Origin: Kibdelosporangium aridum
GTDB taxonomy: Bacteria; Actinomycetota; Actinomycetes; Mycobacteriales; Pseudonocardiaceae
Direction of reading: 5' to 3'
Length of the DNA stretch: 64,000 nucleotides
Assembly: GCF_900176515.1 (NCBI RefSeq)
Contig: NZ_FWXV01000002.1
Coordinates: 1,550,001 to 1,614,000, forward strand
Within the stretch, counting starts at the first letter, position 1; each line of letters begins with the position of its first letter. The notes below the pieces were generated by a model. The model saw nothing but the letters and a program-made list of their open reading frames with translations. It made no database searches and was not told where the DNA came from. A program made the translations under genes and the position numbers. Positions 50,843 to 59,455 of this stretch are shown here, in pieces.

Positions 50843-51902
50843 ACGACTTCGCCGCGGCCAGGAAGATGTCGTTCTCCTCGGGTGTGCCGATCGTCACCCG
50901 CGCGCCGTCGCCGACGAACGCACGCACCACGACCTTGTGCTCAAGACAGTGCTCGTTGAACGCGGCTGTGTGCTCACCGAGCGGTAGCCACACGAAGTTC
51001 GCCTGCGTCTCCGGCACGTCGTAGCCCGCGGCGATCAATTCGTCCCGCACCCGGACCCGCTCGCCCTTGATCTCGTGGACGCGCTCGAACAGCTCCTCTT
51101 CCGCGTCCAGCGAGGCGATCGCGGCGGCCTGAGCCAGGTGGTTGACGCTGAACGGCAGGCAGACCTTGCGCACAGCGGCGGCGATCTCCTTGGAGGCCAC
51201 GCAGTACCCGACGCGCAGCCCGGCAAGACCGTACGCCTTGGAGAACGTCCGCAGCACAGCGATGTTGTCGCGCTCGCGCACGTGGTCGATGCCGTCGGGG
51301 GCGTCAGGGTCCGTGACGAACTCGAAGTAGGCCTCGTCCAGCACAATGAGCACATTGGACGGCACCGCGGCCAGGAACCGGTCCAGCTCGGCCTTACGCA
51401 CGAGCGTTCCAGTTGGATTGTTCGGCGAGCACACGAACACCAGCCGTGTCTGCGGGGTGATGGCGGCGAGCATCGCGTCGAGGTCGAGCGCGTGGTCGCT
51501 GGTCAACGGCACGCGGACCTGCTTGGCGCCGACGACGTGCGTGACGATCGGGTACGCCTCGAACGAGCGCCAGCCGAACACCACCTCGTCGCGTTCGGTG
51601 CACGTCGCCTGGATCAGCTGCTGGCACAGGCTCACCGAGCCGCAGCCGATGGCGATCTGCGCCTCGGGCACGCCGAGCTTCGCGGCCAGCCGCGCGGTGA
51701 GCTCGCCCGCGCCGGTGTCCGGGTAACGGTGGACCTGCAGGGCCGCCTCCGCGATCGCCTTCGCCACACTGGGCAGTGGCCCCGCCGGGACCTCGTTGCT
51801 GGCCAGCTTGATCGCACCGGGAATCGACCGGCCGGGAACGTACGACGGCAGAGTCGCCAGGTCAGCCCTCGGCTGGACGTTACTGGGGCGGACGGTCGTC
51901 AT
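50832..51902 (-). CDS. pat: Histidinol-phosphate/aromatic aminotransferase (HisC2/Pat)
   Basis: A 356-residue class I/II PLP aminotransferase. LPSYVPGRSIPGAIKLASNEVPAGP is the start seen in Rv3772; GCGSVSLCQQLIQ, VFVCSPNNPTGT, IVLDEAYFEF and RTFSKAYGLAGLRVGY (with the PLP Lys) follow. Actinobacterial members close to aromatic aminotransferase (Pat) act on phenylpyruvate and related acids as well as histidinol phosphate. The ATG at 51902 is chosen by alignment; upstream ATGs exist. Neighbourhood with the quinone reductase and bpa region is shared with mycobacteria. Confidence 0.88.
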   Translation of the reverse strand: MTTVRPSNVQPRADLATLPSYVPGRSIPGAIKLASNEVPAGPLPSVAKAIAEAALQVHRYPDTGAGELTARLAAKLGVPEAQIAIGCGSVSLCQQLIQATCTERDEVVFGWRSFEAYPIVTHVVGAKQVRVPLTSDHALDLDAMLAAITPQTRLVFVCSPNNPTGTLVRKAELDRFLAAVPSNVLIVLDEAYFEFVTDPDAPDGIDHVRERDNIAVLRTFSKAYGLAGLRVGYCVASKEIAAAVRKVCLPFSVNHLAQAAAIASLDAEEELFERVHEIKGERVRVRDELIAAGYDVPETQANFVWLPLGEHTAAFNEHCLEHKVVVRAFVGDGARVTIGTPEENDIFLAAAKSFSR

Positions 51903-52067
51903 ATCAGGTTCAGCCACACGCGAACGGTAACTCTCCATGGGCGGGCGCCGCGCAACCATTTGGACTCGGATGCGGTTTTCCGGCCTCTTGCTGGACGGTC
52001 TATCGTGATTGCCTCGTCTGTTTGGTCACGTTGACTGATGTTCACCCCTACGTGATTGGGTGGAGCC

Positions 52068-52739
52068 ATGACCGAGACACGCACGGAGGAGTTCCAGCTC
52101 AAGGACGGTCGCGCCGCGGTGCTGACCGTCGCCGAGCCGGAACAGGTCGTCCGGGGCGGCCTGGTGGTGCTGCATGAGGCCGGCGGTGTGACCGACACAG
52201 TGCGCCTGCTGGTGAGCTCACTCGCCGCGGAGGGGTGGCTTGCCGTCGCCCCGCATCTCTACCACGGCTCATTGCCGCAGGAAGAGCAGGTCAGACAGCT
52301 TTCCGGCGACTCGGTGCTGGCCAGTACCGACATCGCGTTCGCCGTGCTCGCCGAGCGCAAGATCACCGCCGACCTGATGGGTGTGGTCGGGTTCGACCTC
52401 GGTGGGACCGCGGCCATGGTCGTCGCGGCGAAGCGATCCATTGGTGCGGCCGTGAGCGTCGGCGCGAGTGGCATCATCGAGCCGATTTCCTCCGCCCTGC
52501 CGCCACTGGTCGAGATCGCCGGTGACCTGAAGTGCCCGTGGCTGGGCATCTACGGCGACCAAGACGACGTAATCCATTCCACCGAAGTGGAAAAGCTACG
52601 GGATGCGGCGGTCGGTGCGGGCGTGGCCACGAATGTCGTGCGCTATCCCGCGGCAGGGCACCGTTTCGACGCGGATCCCGCTGCTGCGACGGAAGCGTGG
52701 CACCGCACGCTCAACTGGTTCGATGCGCACCTGAGGTAG
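52068..52739 (+). CDS. Dienelactone hydrolase-like protein with Asp at the nucleophile site
   Basis: A 223-residue alpha/beta-hydrolase of the DLH family: GGLVVLHEAGGVTDTVRLL is the oxyanion strand region, PWLGIYGDQDDVI has the acid, and RYPAAGHRFDADP the catalytic His. The nucleophile elbow reads GFDLGG with Asp110, where dienelactone hydrolases carry Cys (GxCxGG). An Asp nucleophile is typical of haloalkane dehalogenases and epoxide hydrolases, so the chemistry may differ. GGAG lies before the ATG at 52068. Confidence 0.82.
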   Translation: MTETRTEEFQLKDGRAAVLTVAEPEQVVRGGLVVLHEAGGVTDTVRLLVSSLAAEGWLAVAPHLYHGSLPQEEQVRQLSGDSVLASTDIAFAVLAERKITADLMGVVGFDLGGTAAMVVAAKRSIGAAVSVGASGIIEPISSALPPLVEIAGDLKCPWLGIYGDQDDVIHSTEVEKLRDAAVGAGVATNVVRYPAAGHRFDADPAAATEAWHRTLNWFDAHLR

Positions 52740-52755
52740 GCCTTTCGTAGGTATC

Positions 52756-53205
52756 GTGCCGGGCATGCCCCAGACACCAAAGCCGGTAGGTGGTTTTTCG
52801 GCGCCTGCGGCCGGACTCGCACCCGTTGCGGGCCAGGTCGAGGAAACCAAGCGGAAAGCGGAAGTCGAAGGGCTGACGCTGGATCCGGCCGCGGCGACCG
52901 CGCTGCTCAACACGATCGCCCAGCTGCGGGCGCGGGTCGACGACCTGGTCACCGAGTGCGCTGAGCTGGACCAGCCGCTGAAGTTCGGCGCGAACTTCGT
53001 CGGCAAGACCGTCGCCAACCGGTTGCAGGACACGGTTTCCGGGGGCAACGCGTCGGTCACGCCGGTGCTGAGCTCGTTCGGCAAGGTGCTGGGGGATCTG
53101 CAGTCGCTCATCCAGGTGGCGTCCGGCCGGTACATGGTGGCCGACGACGAGGCCGCCAAGAAGATGCAGACCTTCATGTCGCCCTTCGGGTTGGAGGCGC
53201 GATGA
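52756..53205 (+). CDS. Type VII secretion-associated small helical protein (PE-like partner)
   Basis: A 149-residue protein starting at the GTG at 52756 (an ATG at 52765 is also possible). A flexible Pro/Gly-rich N-terminus precedes two long helices (AAATALLNTIAQLRARVDDLVTECAEL and VSGGNASVTPVLSSFGKVLGDLQSL). Its stop overlaps the ATG of the PPE-like gene, and an EspG gene follows. By position and shape it would be the helical partner of the PPE protein, as PE proteins are in mycobacteria, but no PE motif is present. Assignment is by context. Confidence 0.6.
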   Translation: MPGMPQTPKPVGGFSAPAAGLAPVAGQVEETKRKAEVEGLTLDPAAATALLNTIAQLRARVDDLVTECAELDQPLKFGANFVGKTVANRLQDTVSGGNASVTPVLSSFGKVLGDLQSLIQVASGRYMVADDEAAKKMQTFMSPFGLEAR

Positions 53206-54257
53206 CGGTCCGCGCGCCGCTTCCGTGGCCCAAGCCGGAGCCGCAGCCGACGCCCGGCGAGGACGCGCTCTACGACAACGTCGACTGGATGACCTTCACC
53301 CACGAGCAGCTCTACGAGATGGTGCACCAGGGCATCGACGTCTCGGGGGCGAACGCGGTCGCCGCGAAGTGGGCGATGCTCGGCACGGCGATGCAGGAGA
53401 TCGGCGACGAGCTCGCGAAAGCGCTTGCGGCCTCGCTGGAAGCCTGGCAGGGCGCCGCAGCCGACCAGGCACGCGGCAGCTTGGCCGCGCTCTCCGCGTG
53501 GTCCACCGATGCCGGTGTCACCGCCAGGGACGTCTCGGCGCTGGTGGCTCAGGAGGCGAGCAACGCCGAGAACGCACGCCGCACCATGCCTGAGCCGGTG
53601 GCGACGTTCCGGCCCGCCATCCCGATCCCGGCCAACGCCACGTCGCCGATGAGCGCGGCCTTCGAGTCCGCCGTGGACATCGTCAAGGACCCGCACGGCC
53701 CCACCCATACGCAGCACGCCGCGCACCAAGAAGCCGCGCAGGTGATGCAGCAGTTCCAGACCGCGTCGCAAGAGGTCTACGGGACCGTTCCGCAGTTCGC
53801 GCCGCCGGACACCCGTGGCATATACCGGCTTCCTGAGTCCGTTCCGCCTGCGCCGCCGCCTCAGCCGCCGCAACCGCCTCAGCCTCAACCTGTGCCTCCG
53901 GTTGCGGTACCGCCGCCGCCAACTCGCGGTCCCGTTGTCGCCGGAGGTAGCGGTCCTGCGTCCCCGGTTGCGCCTGTGCAGCCTCCTCCGCCAGCGGCTC
54001 GTCCTCCGGCCGCGCCTGGGGGTGCCGCTGTGCCGCTGCCTGTCGAGGAGTCCCGGCCCGCTCCACGCGTGGCGCCCGCGGTGTCTTCCGGTGGTGGCGG
54101 GATGAGCATGTCGCCGATGGGCATGGCTGGTGGCGGTTCGAAGGAGGAGGACCAGGAGCGCAAGGCGCCCAAGTACCTGGAAGGCGACCCGGAGCTGTTC
54201 CGGATCGCGGACCGGCTCGCGCCACCGGTGATCGGGGAGGAAAACGGCGGTGCGTGA
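53202..54257 (+). CDS. PPE-domain type VII secretion substrate
   Basis: 351 residues. The first 160 residues are a helical PPE-like domain: DNVDWMTFTHEQLYEMVHQG, then WQG at residues 82-84 inside EAWQGAAADQARGSL, the WxG turn between two helices. The C-terminus is a long Pro-rich linker (VPPAPPPQPPQPP and similar repeats), a Gly/Met-rich stretch and an acidic end (EGDPELFRIADRLAPP). It is likely secreted by an ESX system with the help of the next gene product. The ESX machinery itself is not in the window. Confidence 0.75.
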   Translation: MTVRAPLPWPKPEPQPTPGEDALYDNVDWMTFTHEQLYEMVHQGIDVSGANAVAAKWAMLGTAMQEIGDELAKALAASLEAWQGAAADQARGSLAALSAWSTDAGVTARDVSALVAQEASNAENARRTMPEPVATFRPAIPIPANATSPMSAAFESAVDIVKDPHGPTHTQHAAHQEAAQVMQQFQTASQEVYGTVPQFAPPDTRGIYRLPESVPPAPPPQPPQPPQPQPVPPVAVPPPPTRGPVVAGGSGPASPVAPVQPPPPAARPPAAPGGAAVPLPVEESRPAPRVAPAVSSGGGGMSMSPMGMAGGGSKEEDQERKAPKYLEGDPELFRIADRLAPPVIGEENGGA

Positions 54258-55002
54258 CCCGCATTCCGGGTGGATCCAGCTGTCCGCGGCCGAGTTCGTG
54301 CTGCTCTGGACCGCCCTTGAGCTCGGCCCGATCCCGCTCGCGCTTGGCATCCCCGCGATCGGCCGGACAACCCGGACCCGCAAGGCGCTGATGGACGAGG
54401 CCTCGTTGACGCTTCAGTCCCGTGACCTGGGCACAGTCCACGCCCCTGCCCGTGACGTCGTCGGCGTACTGCGACTGCTGGCCGAGCACCAGACGCTCGT
54501 GGATCTGACCGTCGACGGCCAGGACTCCTCGTTGGCCGCGATCGGTGCGTCCAGCTCACGAGGCCGTGCCGTGGCTGCGCGGGTAGGCGACGAGGTTCGT
54601 GTCGGACTCGTGGACCGCGTCGTCATTGCGCTGTTGGACGCCGTAATCCCGCTCCAGGCCGGTCCCGGCTCGCCGACCAACATCCGTGTGGCTGACTACG
54701 AGATGGCGTGCGCTGAGGGCGCGTACGACGGGCTATCCGGCTTCATCAGAACGCTGACCGACGCGGGTATCCGGCAGACGGACGCCAGCATGGTCGCGCG
54801 GGCACTGACCACCCGGCTCGGGGGTGGCCGACTCGGCGTGAGCCATGGACGTGACCGAGCCCATATGTCCTGGGTGGACACTCCAGACGGCCGGTACGCG
54901 CTGCGTGCGGTGGCGGGGTGGGTGAGCGTCACACCTGTCGACCCGTATCGACTGGGTGCTATGGCTGACGAGATGGTGGTTTCCGCATCGGCCATGAGCT
55001 AA
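54250..55002 (+). CDS. EspG-family ESX secretion-associated chaperone
   Basis: A 250-residue protein of PF14011: IQLSAAEFVLLWTALELGPIP and IGRTTRTRKALMDEA at the N-terminus, GVLRLLAEHQTLVDL in the middle and PYRLGAMADEMV at the C-terminus. EspG binds the hh motif at the tip of cognate PPE proteins in the cytoplasm before export. The GTG at 54250 overlaps the PPE stop by eight bases, which supports a dedicated pair. Confidence 0.85.
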   Translation: MRDPHSGWIQLSAAEFVLLWTALELGPIPLALGIPAIGRTTRTRKALMDEASLTLQSRDLGTVHAPARDVVGVLRLLAEHQTLVDLTVDGQDSSLAAIGASSSRGRAVAARVGDEVRVGLVDRVVIALLDAVIPLQAGPGSPTNIRVADYEMACAEGAYDGLSGFIRTLTDAGIRQTDASMVARALTTRLGGGRLGVSHGRDRAHMSWVDTPDGRYALRAVAGWVSVTPVDPYRLGAMADEMVVSASAMS

Positions 55003-55011
55003 GAACGGGGC

Positions 55012-56961
55012 ATGACCACTCCAGAGTTGCTGTGGCAGCCCGACCCCGCCGCCGAGACCCGGTTGGCGGAGTTCCGTGCCTGGTTGCGTGCCAACCGTGA
55101 TCTCGACCTGCCCGACTACGACGCCCTGTGGCGCTGGTCGACCACGGACCTGACGGGTTTCTGGGGTGCGCTGGCCGAGTTCCTCGGAGTGATCTTCCAC
55201 TCGCCGCCGACCGCGGTGCTTGGCTCGACCTCGATGCCCGGCGCGGAGTGGTTCCCGGGCGCGACGCTGAACTACGCCGAGCAGGCGCTGACCGGTCAGC
55301 CCGCGGACGACCTGGCAGTGGTTTTCCACCGCGAGGACGGGAAGTCGTCGCAGCTGACGTACGGCCAGTTGCGGGCCAAGGTCGCCGCTGTCCGCGCCTC
55401 GCTGGCGTCCCTCGGCGTCAAACGCGGGGACCGGGTGGTCGCGCTGGCACCGAACTGCCCAGAGACCCTGGTGGCGTTCCTCGCGGCGGCGAGCCTCGGC
55501 GCGATCTGGTCGTCCTGTTCGCCGGACTTCGGCCCGCGCGCCATCGCGGACAGGTTCACCCAGATCGAACCGACGGTGTTCATCGCGGTGAACGGCTATG
55601 TCTACGGTGGACGGTCCTTCGACACCCGGCCGACCGTGGACACGTTGCGCGCCGAGATCCCCAGCCTCCGCGCGACCGTGCTGATCGACTACCTCGACAA
55701 CGGCGCAACCCTGCCGGACACCGTGTCCTGGAACTCGCTGCTGGACGCGTCGGGAGAGCTGGCATTCGACGCGGTGCCGTTCGACCACCCGCTGTGGGTG
55801 CTCTACTCGTCGGGCACCACAGGCCTGCCGAAGGGGATCGTGCAGGGCCACGGCGGGATCGTGGTCGAGCACCTGAAGATGCTGGCGCTGCACAGCGACC
55901 TGGGGCCAGGGGAGCGGTTCTTCTGGTTCACCACCACCGGCTGGATGATGTGGAACTTCCTGATCTCCGGCCTGATGGTCGGCTGCACAGTGGTGCTGTT
56001 CGACGGAAACCCGGGCTACCCGGACCTGACGGCGTTGTGGCGGCTCGCGGAGCAGCACAGGGTGACGTATTTCGGCACCTCGGCGCCCTTCATCCAGTCC
56101 TGCCTGAAGAAAGGCATCAAACCGGCAGCCCAATTCGACCTGACGGCCCTGCGTGCGATCGGGTCGACCGGGGCCCCGCTGGCGCCCGAAGGCTTCCGCT
56201 GGCTGGCCGACGAGGTCGGACGAGACGTCCAGATCTGCTCGGTCTCCGGGGGGACGGACCTGTGCACGGCATTCGTGGCCGCGGCGCCCGAAGTCCCAGT
56301 CTGGATGGGTGAACTGTCCTGCCGCGCACTCGGAGCAGCGGTCGCGGCCTTTGACGACGACGGCAAAGAAGTGATCGACGAAGTGGGCGAACTCGTGATC
56401 ACGGAGCCGATGCCCTCGATGCCGGTGTCCTTCTGGAACGATCCCTCCGGGGAACGCCTGAAGGCGTCCTACTTCGAGCAGTACCCAGGCATCTGGCGGC
56501 ACGGAGATTGGATAAGGATCACACCCCGCGGCTCAGCGGTGATCTACGGCCGAAGTGACTCGACCCTGAACCGGGGCGGAGTCCGAATGGGAACAAGCGA
56601 GTTCTACCGAGTTGTCGAAGGCTTCCCAGAGGTCGCGGACAGTCTTGTGATCGACACCACGGGAGTGGGACAGCCAGAAGGAGAACTCCTCTGCTTCCTG
56701 GTCCTGACCCCAGGCGCGTCGTTGGCCGTGGTCGAACCCCGCCTGCGAGCCGAACTGCGGACAGCGCTGTCACCCCGCCACGTGCCCAACCGGTTCATCG
56801 AGGTCGACGCGATCCCCAGGACGCTGAACGGCAAGAAATGCGAGGTCCCGGTCAAGAAAATCCTGGCAGGCGTAGCCCCCGACAAGGCCGTGAGCAGGGA
56901 CGCCCTGGCCAACCCGGACGCACTGGACCCCTTCGTCACACTGGCCGCCGGCGGCGAATGA
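55012..56961 (+). CDS. Acetoacetate-CoA ligase
   Basis: A 649-residue adenylate-forming enzyme of standard length for acetoacetyl-CoA synthetases. GAEWFPGATLNYAEQAL is the family marker. VLYSSGTTGLPKGIVQGHGG is A3, GWMMWNFLISGLMVG the AACS-specific region, CSVSGGTDLCTAFV the A5 equivalent and RTLNGKKCEVPVKKIL the A10 lysine motif. It turns acetoacetate, ATP and CoA into acetoacetyl-CoA, used for ketone-body salvage or polyhydroxybutyrate/isoprenoid precursors. It starts 9 bases after EspG but is probably functionally separate. Confidence 0.93.
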   Translation: MTTPELLWQPDPAAETRLAEFRAWLRANRDLDLPDYDALWRWSTTDLTGFWGALAEFLGVIFHSPPTAVLGSTSMPGAEWFPGATLNYAEQALTGQPADDLAVVFHREDGKSSQLTYGQLRAKVAAVRASLASLGVKRGDRVVALAPNCPETLVAFLAAASLGAIWSSCSPDFGPRAIADRFTQIEPTVFIAVNGYVYGGRSFDTRPTVDTLRAEIPSLRATVLIDYLDNGATLPDTVSWNSLLDASGELAFDAVPFDHPLWVLYSSGTTGLPKGIVQGHGGIVVEHLKMLALHSDLGPGERFFWFTTTGWMMWNFLISGLMVGCTVVLFDGNPGYPDLTALWRLAEQHRVTYFGTSAPFIQSCLKKGIKPAAQFDLTALRAIGSTGAPLAPEGFRWLADEVGRDVQICSVSGGTDLCTAFVAAAPEVPVWMGELSCRALGAAVAAFDDDGKEVIDEVGELVITEPMPSMPVSFWNDPSGERLKASYFEQYPGIWRHGDWIRITPRGSAVIYGRSDSTLNRGGVRMGTSEFYRVVEGFPEVADSLVIDTTGVGQPEGELLCFLVLTPGASLAVVEPRLRAELRTALSPRHVPNRFIEVDAIPRTLNGKKCEVPVKKILAGVAPDKAVSRDALANPDALDPFVTLAAGGE

Positions 56962-57028
56962 GGGGGCCGCTTTTCAGCCTTCCCAGGGCCCTGTAGTACT
57001 CTTCTCTCCGAAGCGGCCGAGGGCCCCG

Positions 57029-57117
57029 GGAGGCTTCGCCTAGTCTGGTCTATGGCGCCGCACTGCTAATGCGGTTGGGGATAACACCCCTCCCGGGTTC
57101 AAATCCCGGAGCCTCCG
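57029..57117 (+). tRNA. tRNA-Ser (anticodon GCU)
   Basis: 89 nt. Acceptor GGAGGCT pairs with AGCCTCC, with G as discriminator. The anticodon stem CCGCA/TGCGG encloses CTGCTAA (anticodon GCT). The long variable arm TTGGGGATAACACCCC and the T-arm CCCGGGTTCAAATCCCGG are complete. CCA is not encoded. Confidence 0.95.
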
Positions 57118-57154
57118 CAGGACGTTCGGCTCCGGCTGAGCGACAACTGAACAA

Positions 57155-57230
57155 GCACCCGTAGCTCAACGGATAGAGCATCTGACTACGGATCAGAAGG
57201 TTAGGGGTTCGAATCCCTTCGGGTGCGCCA
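57155..57230 (+). tRNA. tRNA-Arg (anticodon ACG)
   Basis: 76 nt including an encoded CCA. Acceptor GCACCCG pairs with CGGGTGC. The anticodon stem TCTGA/TCAGA encloses CTACGGA (anticodon ACG, read as ICG). T-arm AGGGGTTCGAATCCCTT. It lies at the edge of the accessory stretch that follows. Confidence 0.95.
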
Positions 57231-57263
57231 GACAAACCGCAGGTCACCGACCTGTGGTTTGTC
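57231..57263 (+). terminator. Terminator of the tRNA-Ser/tRNA-Arg unit
   Basis: GACAAACC-(G)-CAGGT and ACCTG-(T)-GGTTTGTC form a 13-bp stem with one G-U/mismatch position around a short loop, directly after the CCA of tRNA-Arg, followed by TATTTC. Confidence 0.8.
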
Positions 57264-57762
57264 TATTTCAGGCCGTCCTGCAAGATCGTTTCCCTATAGC
57301 GTCCCTTGAGCAGTGCATGGTCGACTGGGTGTTAAGGGATAACGTTCTGTAGTTTTCGCTGCATGTAGGTCATGATGTCTGTCCAACTGGCACTCAGACC
57401 ACTGCGTGTACCGAAAGTTGTCTGGGTTCGTGGACGTGGGACCTACGAGGGCGGTCGATCAACCTTTGTCGACGGATGGTTCACGGTGTGCGGGCGACCA
57501 GGATGGCTTTCACACCTACGCCACGCATCGCGCGGGTCTTGTGCTGGCCATTGCCAGGTTTGGCCGGGTTTCGAGGATCGAGCTGGGCGATCCGGATCGG
57601 GGCTCCCTCATTCGTGCAGACGGCGCGATCGATATCAGCAGCAGGGCGGCGGCGAGATGACTGGGTGCGTGCTGTCCTTCACGTTGACGGACTTCCTGTC
57701 GCTGACACTACGTCCATGTGTCTTGGTCGTCGCCGGTCTCCGCTTCGGGATGAGGGTCTTCC
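57264..57762. other. 499-base stretch after tRNA-Arg without an intact gene; possible gene relic
   Basis: No open frame has both a plausible start and family-like sequence. In the plus direction, the peptide RAGLVLAIARFGRVSRIEL (57523-57579, one frame), then ADTTSMCLGRRRSPLRDEGL ending at 57781 in a different frame, look like pieces of one broken protein. I cannot name the protein. Base composition is lower in G+C than the flanks. Confidence 0.3.
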
Positions 57763-59289
57763 TTACTTGGACTGGGTCTGATGTCGTTCCACGAACTTGA
57801 GGACACGTTGGTCCGTGAGGCCAGTCCAGCCTTGGTACCTCAGCCCTTCCCTGGCAGCTGTTTCATCAAGCCTGACGATGGCGTCGGCCAGCAGCTGATC
57901 AGTCCCGTCGAACAGCAGATTCCGCACGTCCTGTTCTGTCACAACGGCGATAAACGCTGGCTGGCTGCGAGGCGTGTAGTAGCGCGCGAAGTTGGGGTAG
58001 TAGTTGCCGCTGTCCAGGCTTCTGCGCCCGCCGATCACTATGACGCAGCCATACACATCGAACTGGCAGAGGCTGTTCAAGATCGCATCATCATCGGCGA
58101 ACTCGCCTAGGTGCAGGGCGTCGTTGCTGCGCACGATGTTATGGGCTCGGGCTAGCAGCCCGGCCTTCTCTTCGGTCTCGAAGATCCTGGCTCGTGCGGC
58201 TTCAGTGAGTGCGTGCCGAAGCCAACTGCCGTACTCGTCAAAGGCGCCAACGTTTGGTCGGCGGTCGGCCAGGAGCCGAACCGCTCCCCATCGCTCGAGC
58301 CGCACGGCCAAAGCCCCCAAGCCGTAGACTCTCGTCACGATGTCAAGCCAGAGCCACACCGACGCCGTTCCCGCGGCGTTATAGCCAGGCTTGTCGAAGC
58401 CACGCTTGTAGGTGCGGACCAAGACATCTACCACGCGTTTAAGCCAATCTTGCCGCTCGTATTGGATGGCCAGTGCCGCGATTGTCGTCAAGCGGTCCAG
58501 CAAGCGCCGGAGTTCTTCCTGGTCCCTACCCAACAGCTCAGCGGCTTCTCCGACAGCTGTGTTCAGCAGCCGGCGTAGCGGGATGTCATCCCCGCGGCGA
58601 ATCAGCTCGGTGCTGACCTCGGCGAAGGCGCCGGCGTCTAGGCGCCAGGTCAGTGCCGCAGCTGGCAGCGCCTCGATGTCCTGAACCGTCTTGGCCGTGG
58701 TCATGATCGCCTGCAGTTCCGTTCGCATCTCGACGAGCCATGCTTCCTTCCGCCTGGCCACAATCTGGCTAACCAACCGTTCTCGATCCGCGTCCGTCCA
58801 CCGTTCGCTGCGGGTGCCATGGCGGACGAACACGTCGCCGACGCGGAAGATAACCTCTTTGCGGCGCTTGCCGTTGGTGTCCACCTCGTACTCACCGTTG
58901 GCTTTGAAGATGCACCAGCCGACGTCACTGGGGGCGACGTAGATCAGCGCAACGATGGAGCTGTCGATGTCGTGCCGAGCGACGCGGATCTCTGGCTCAG
59001 AGAGATACTTGGCCAGCTTGGGCCGCAGGGTGGCGTCATCAAAGTGGCGAGCGAGGTCTCGACTCAGATCCGGGACTACATTGCCGTGGTCATCGGCCCC
59101 CACTACGATGTATCCGCCGTTCGGCTCACTCTGCATGGCGGCGATGTGTTTGGCAAGGTCGACGATGTCCTGGGTGTTTCCCCTACCCAAATTGAACTGC
59201 CGCTTATAGTCCAAACAGGACAGTTCGCAGCGTTCGACCAGGAGCTCCAGCAGCTTCTCTTTCGTAACTACTGGTTCGACGACGACCAT
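57763..59289 (-). CDS. AlbA_2/Schlafen-like nucleic-acid-binding protein
   Basis: A 508-residue protein. Residues 1-165 form an AlbA_2 (divergent AAA-4, Schlafen-type) domain: ELSCLDYKRQFNL, VDLAKHIAAMQSEPNGGYIV, VVGADDHGNV and VIFRVGDVFVRHGTRSERW. The remaining 340 residues are helical with no recognisable motif. Such domains occur in transcription regulators and in phage-defence proteins; the larger C-terminal part here is more like a defence effector or sensor. It lies 166 bases downstream of the SLATT-like gene on the same strand, next to tRNA genes. Function is inferred from domain and context only. Confidence 0.72.
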   Translation of the reverse strand: MVVVEPVVTKEKLLELLVERCELSCLDYKRQFNLGRGNTQDIVDLAKHIAAMQSEPNGGYIVVGADDHGNVVPDLSRDLARHFDDATLRPKLAKYLSEPEIRVARHDIDSSIVALIYVAPSDVGWCIFKANGEYEVDTNGKRRKEVIFRVGDVFVRHGTRSERWTDADRERLVSQIVARRKEAWLVEMRTELQAIMTTAKTVQDIEALPAAALTWRLDAGAFAEVSTELIRRGDDIPLRRLLNTAVGEAAELLGRDQEELRRLLDRLTTIAALAIQYERQDWLKRVVDVLVRTYKRGFDKPGYNAAGTASVWLWLDIVTRVYGLGALAVRLERWGAVRLLADRRPNVGAFDEYGSWLRHALTEAARARIFETEEKAGLLARAHNIVRSNDALHLGEFADDDAILNSLCQFDVYGCVIVIGGRRSLDSGNYYPNFARYYTPRSQPAFIAVVTEQDVRNLLFDGTDQLLADAIVRLDETAAREGLRYQGWTGLTDQRVLKFVERHQTQSK

Positions 59290-59455
59290 GACGTGTACCT
59301 CTCTGTCAAGAGTCCGATTTTAACCTTCGTCATCGTGATTACGAATAAATTTGCCATGTGGGTAATTCTGTCGTCTGGGGCAAGCTGAGCGACTAGCGCG
59401 ATATCGCGGGAGTATTCTGCCAAGGCTTTACTCGTAAGATTCATTCGCGGGCCCA

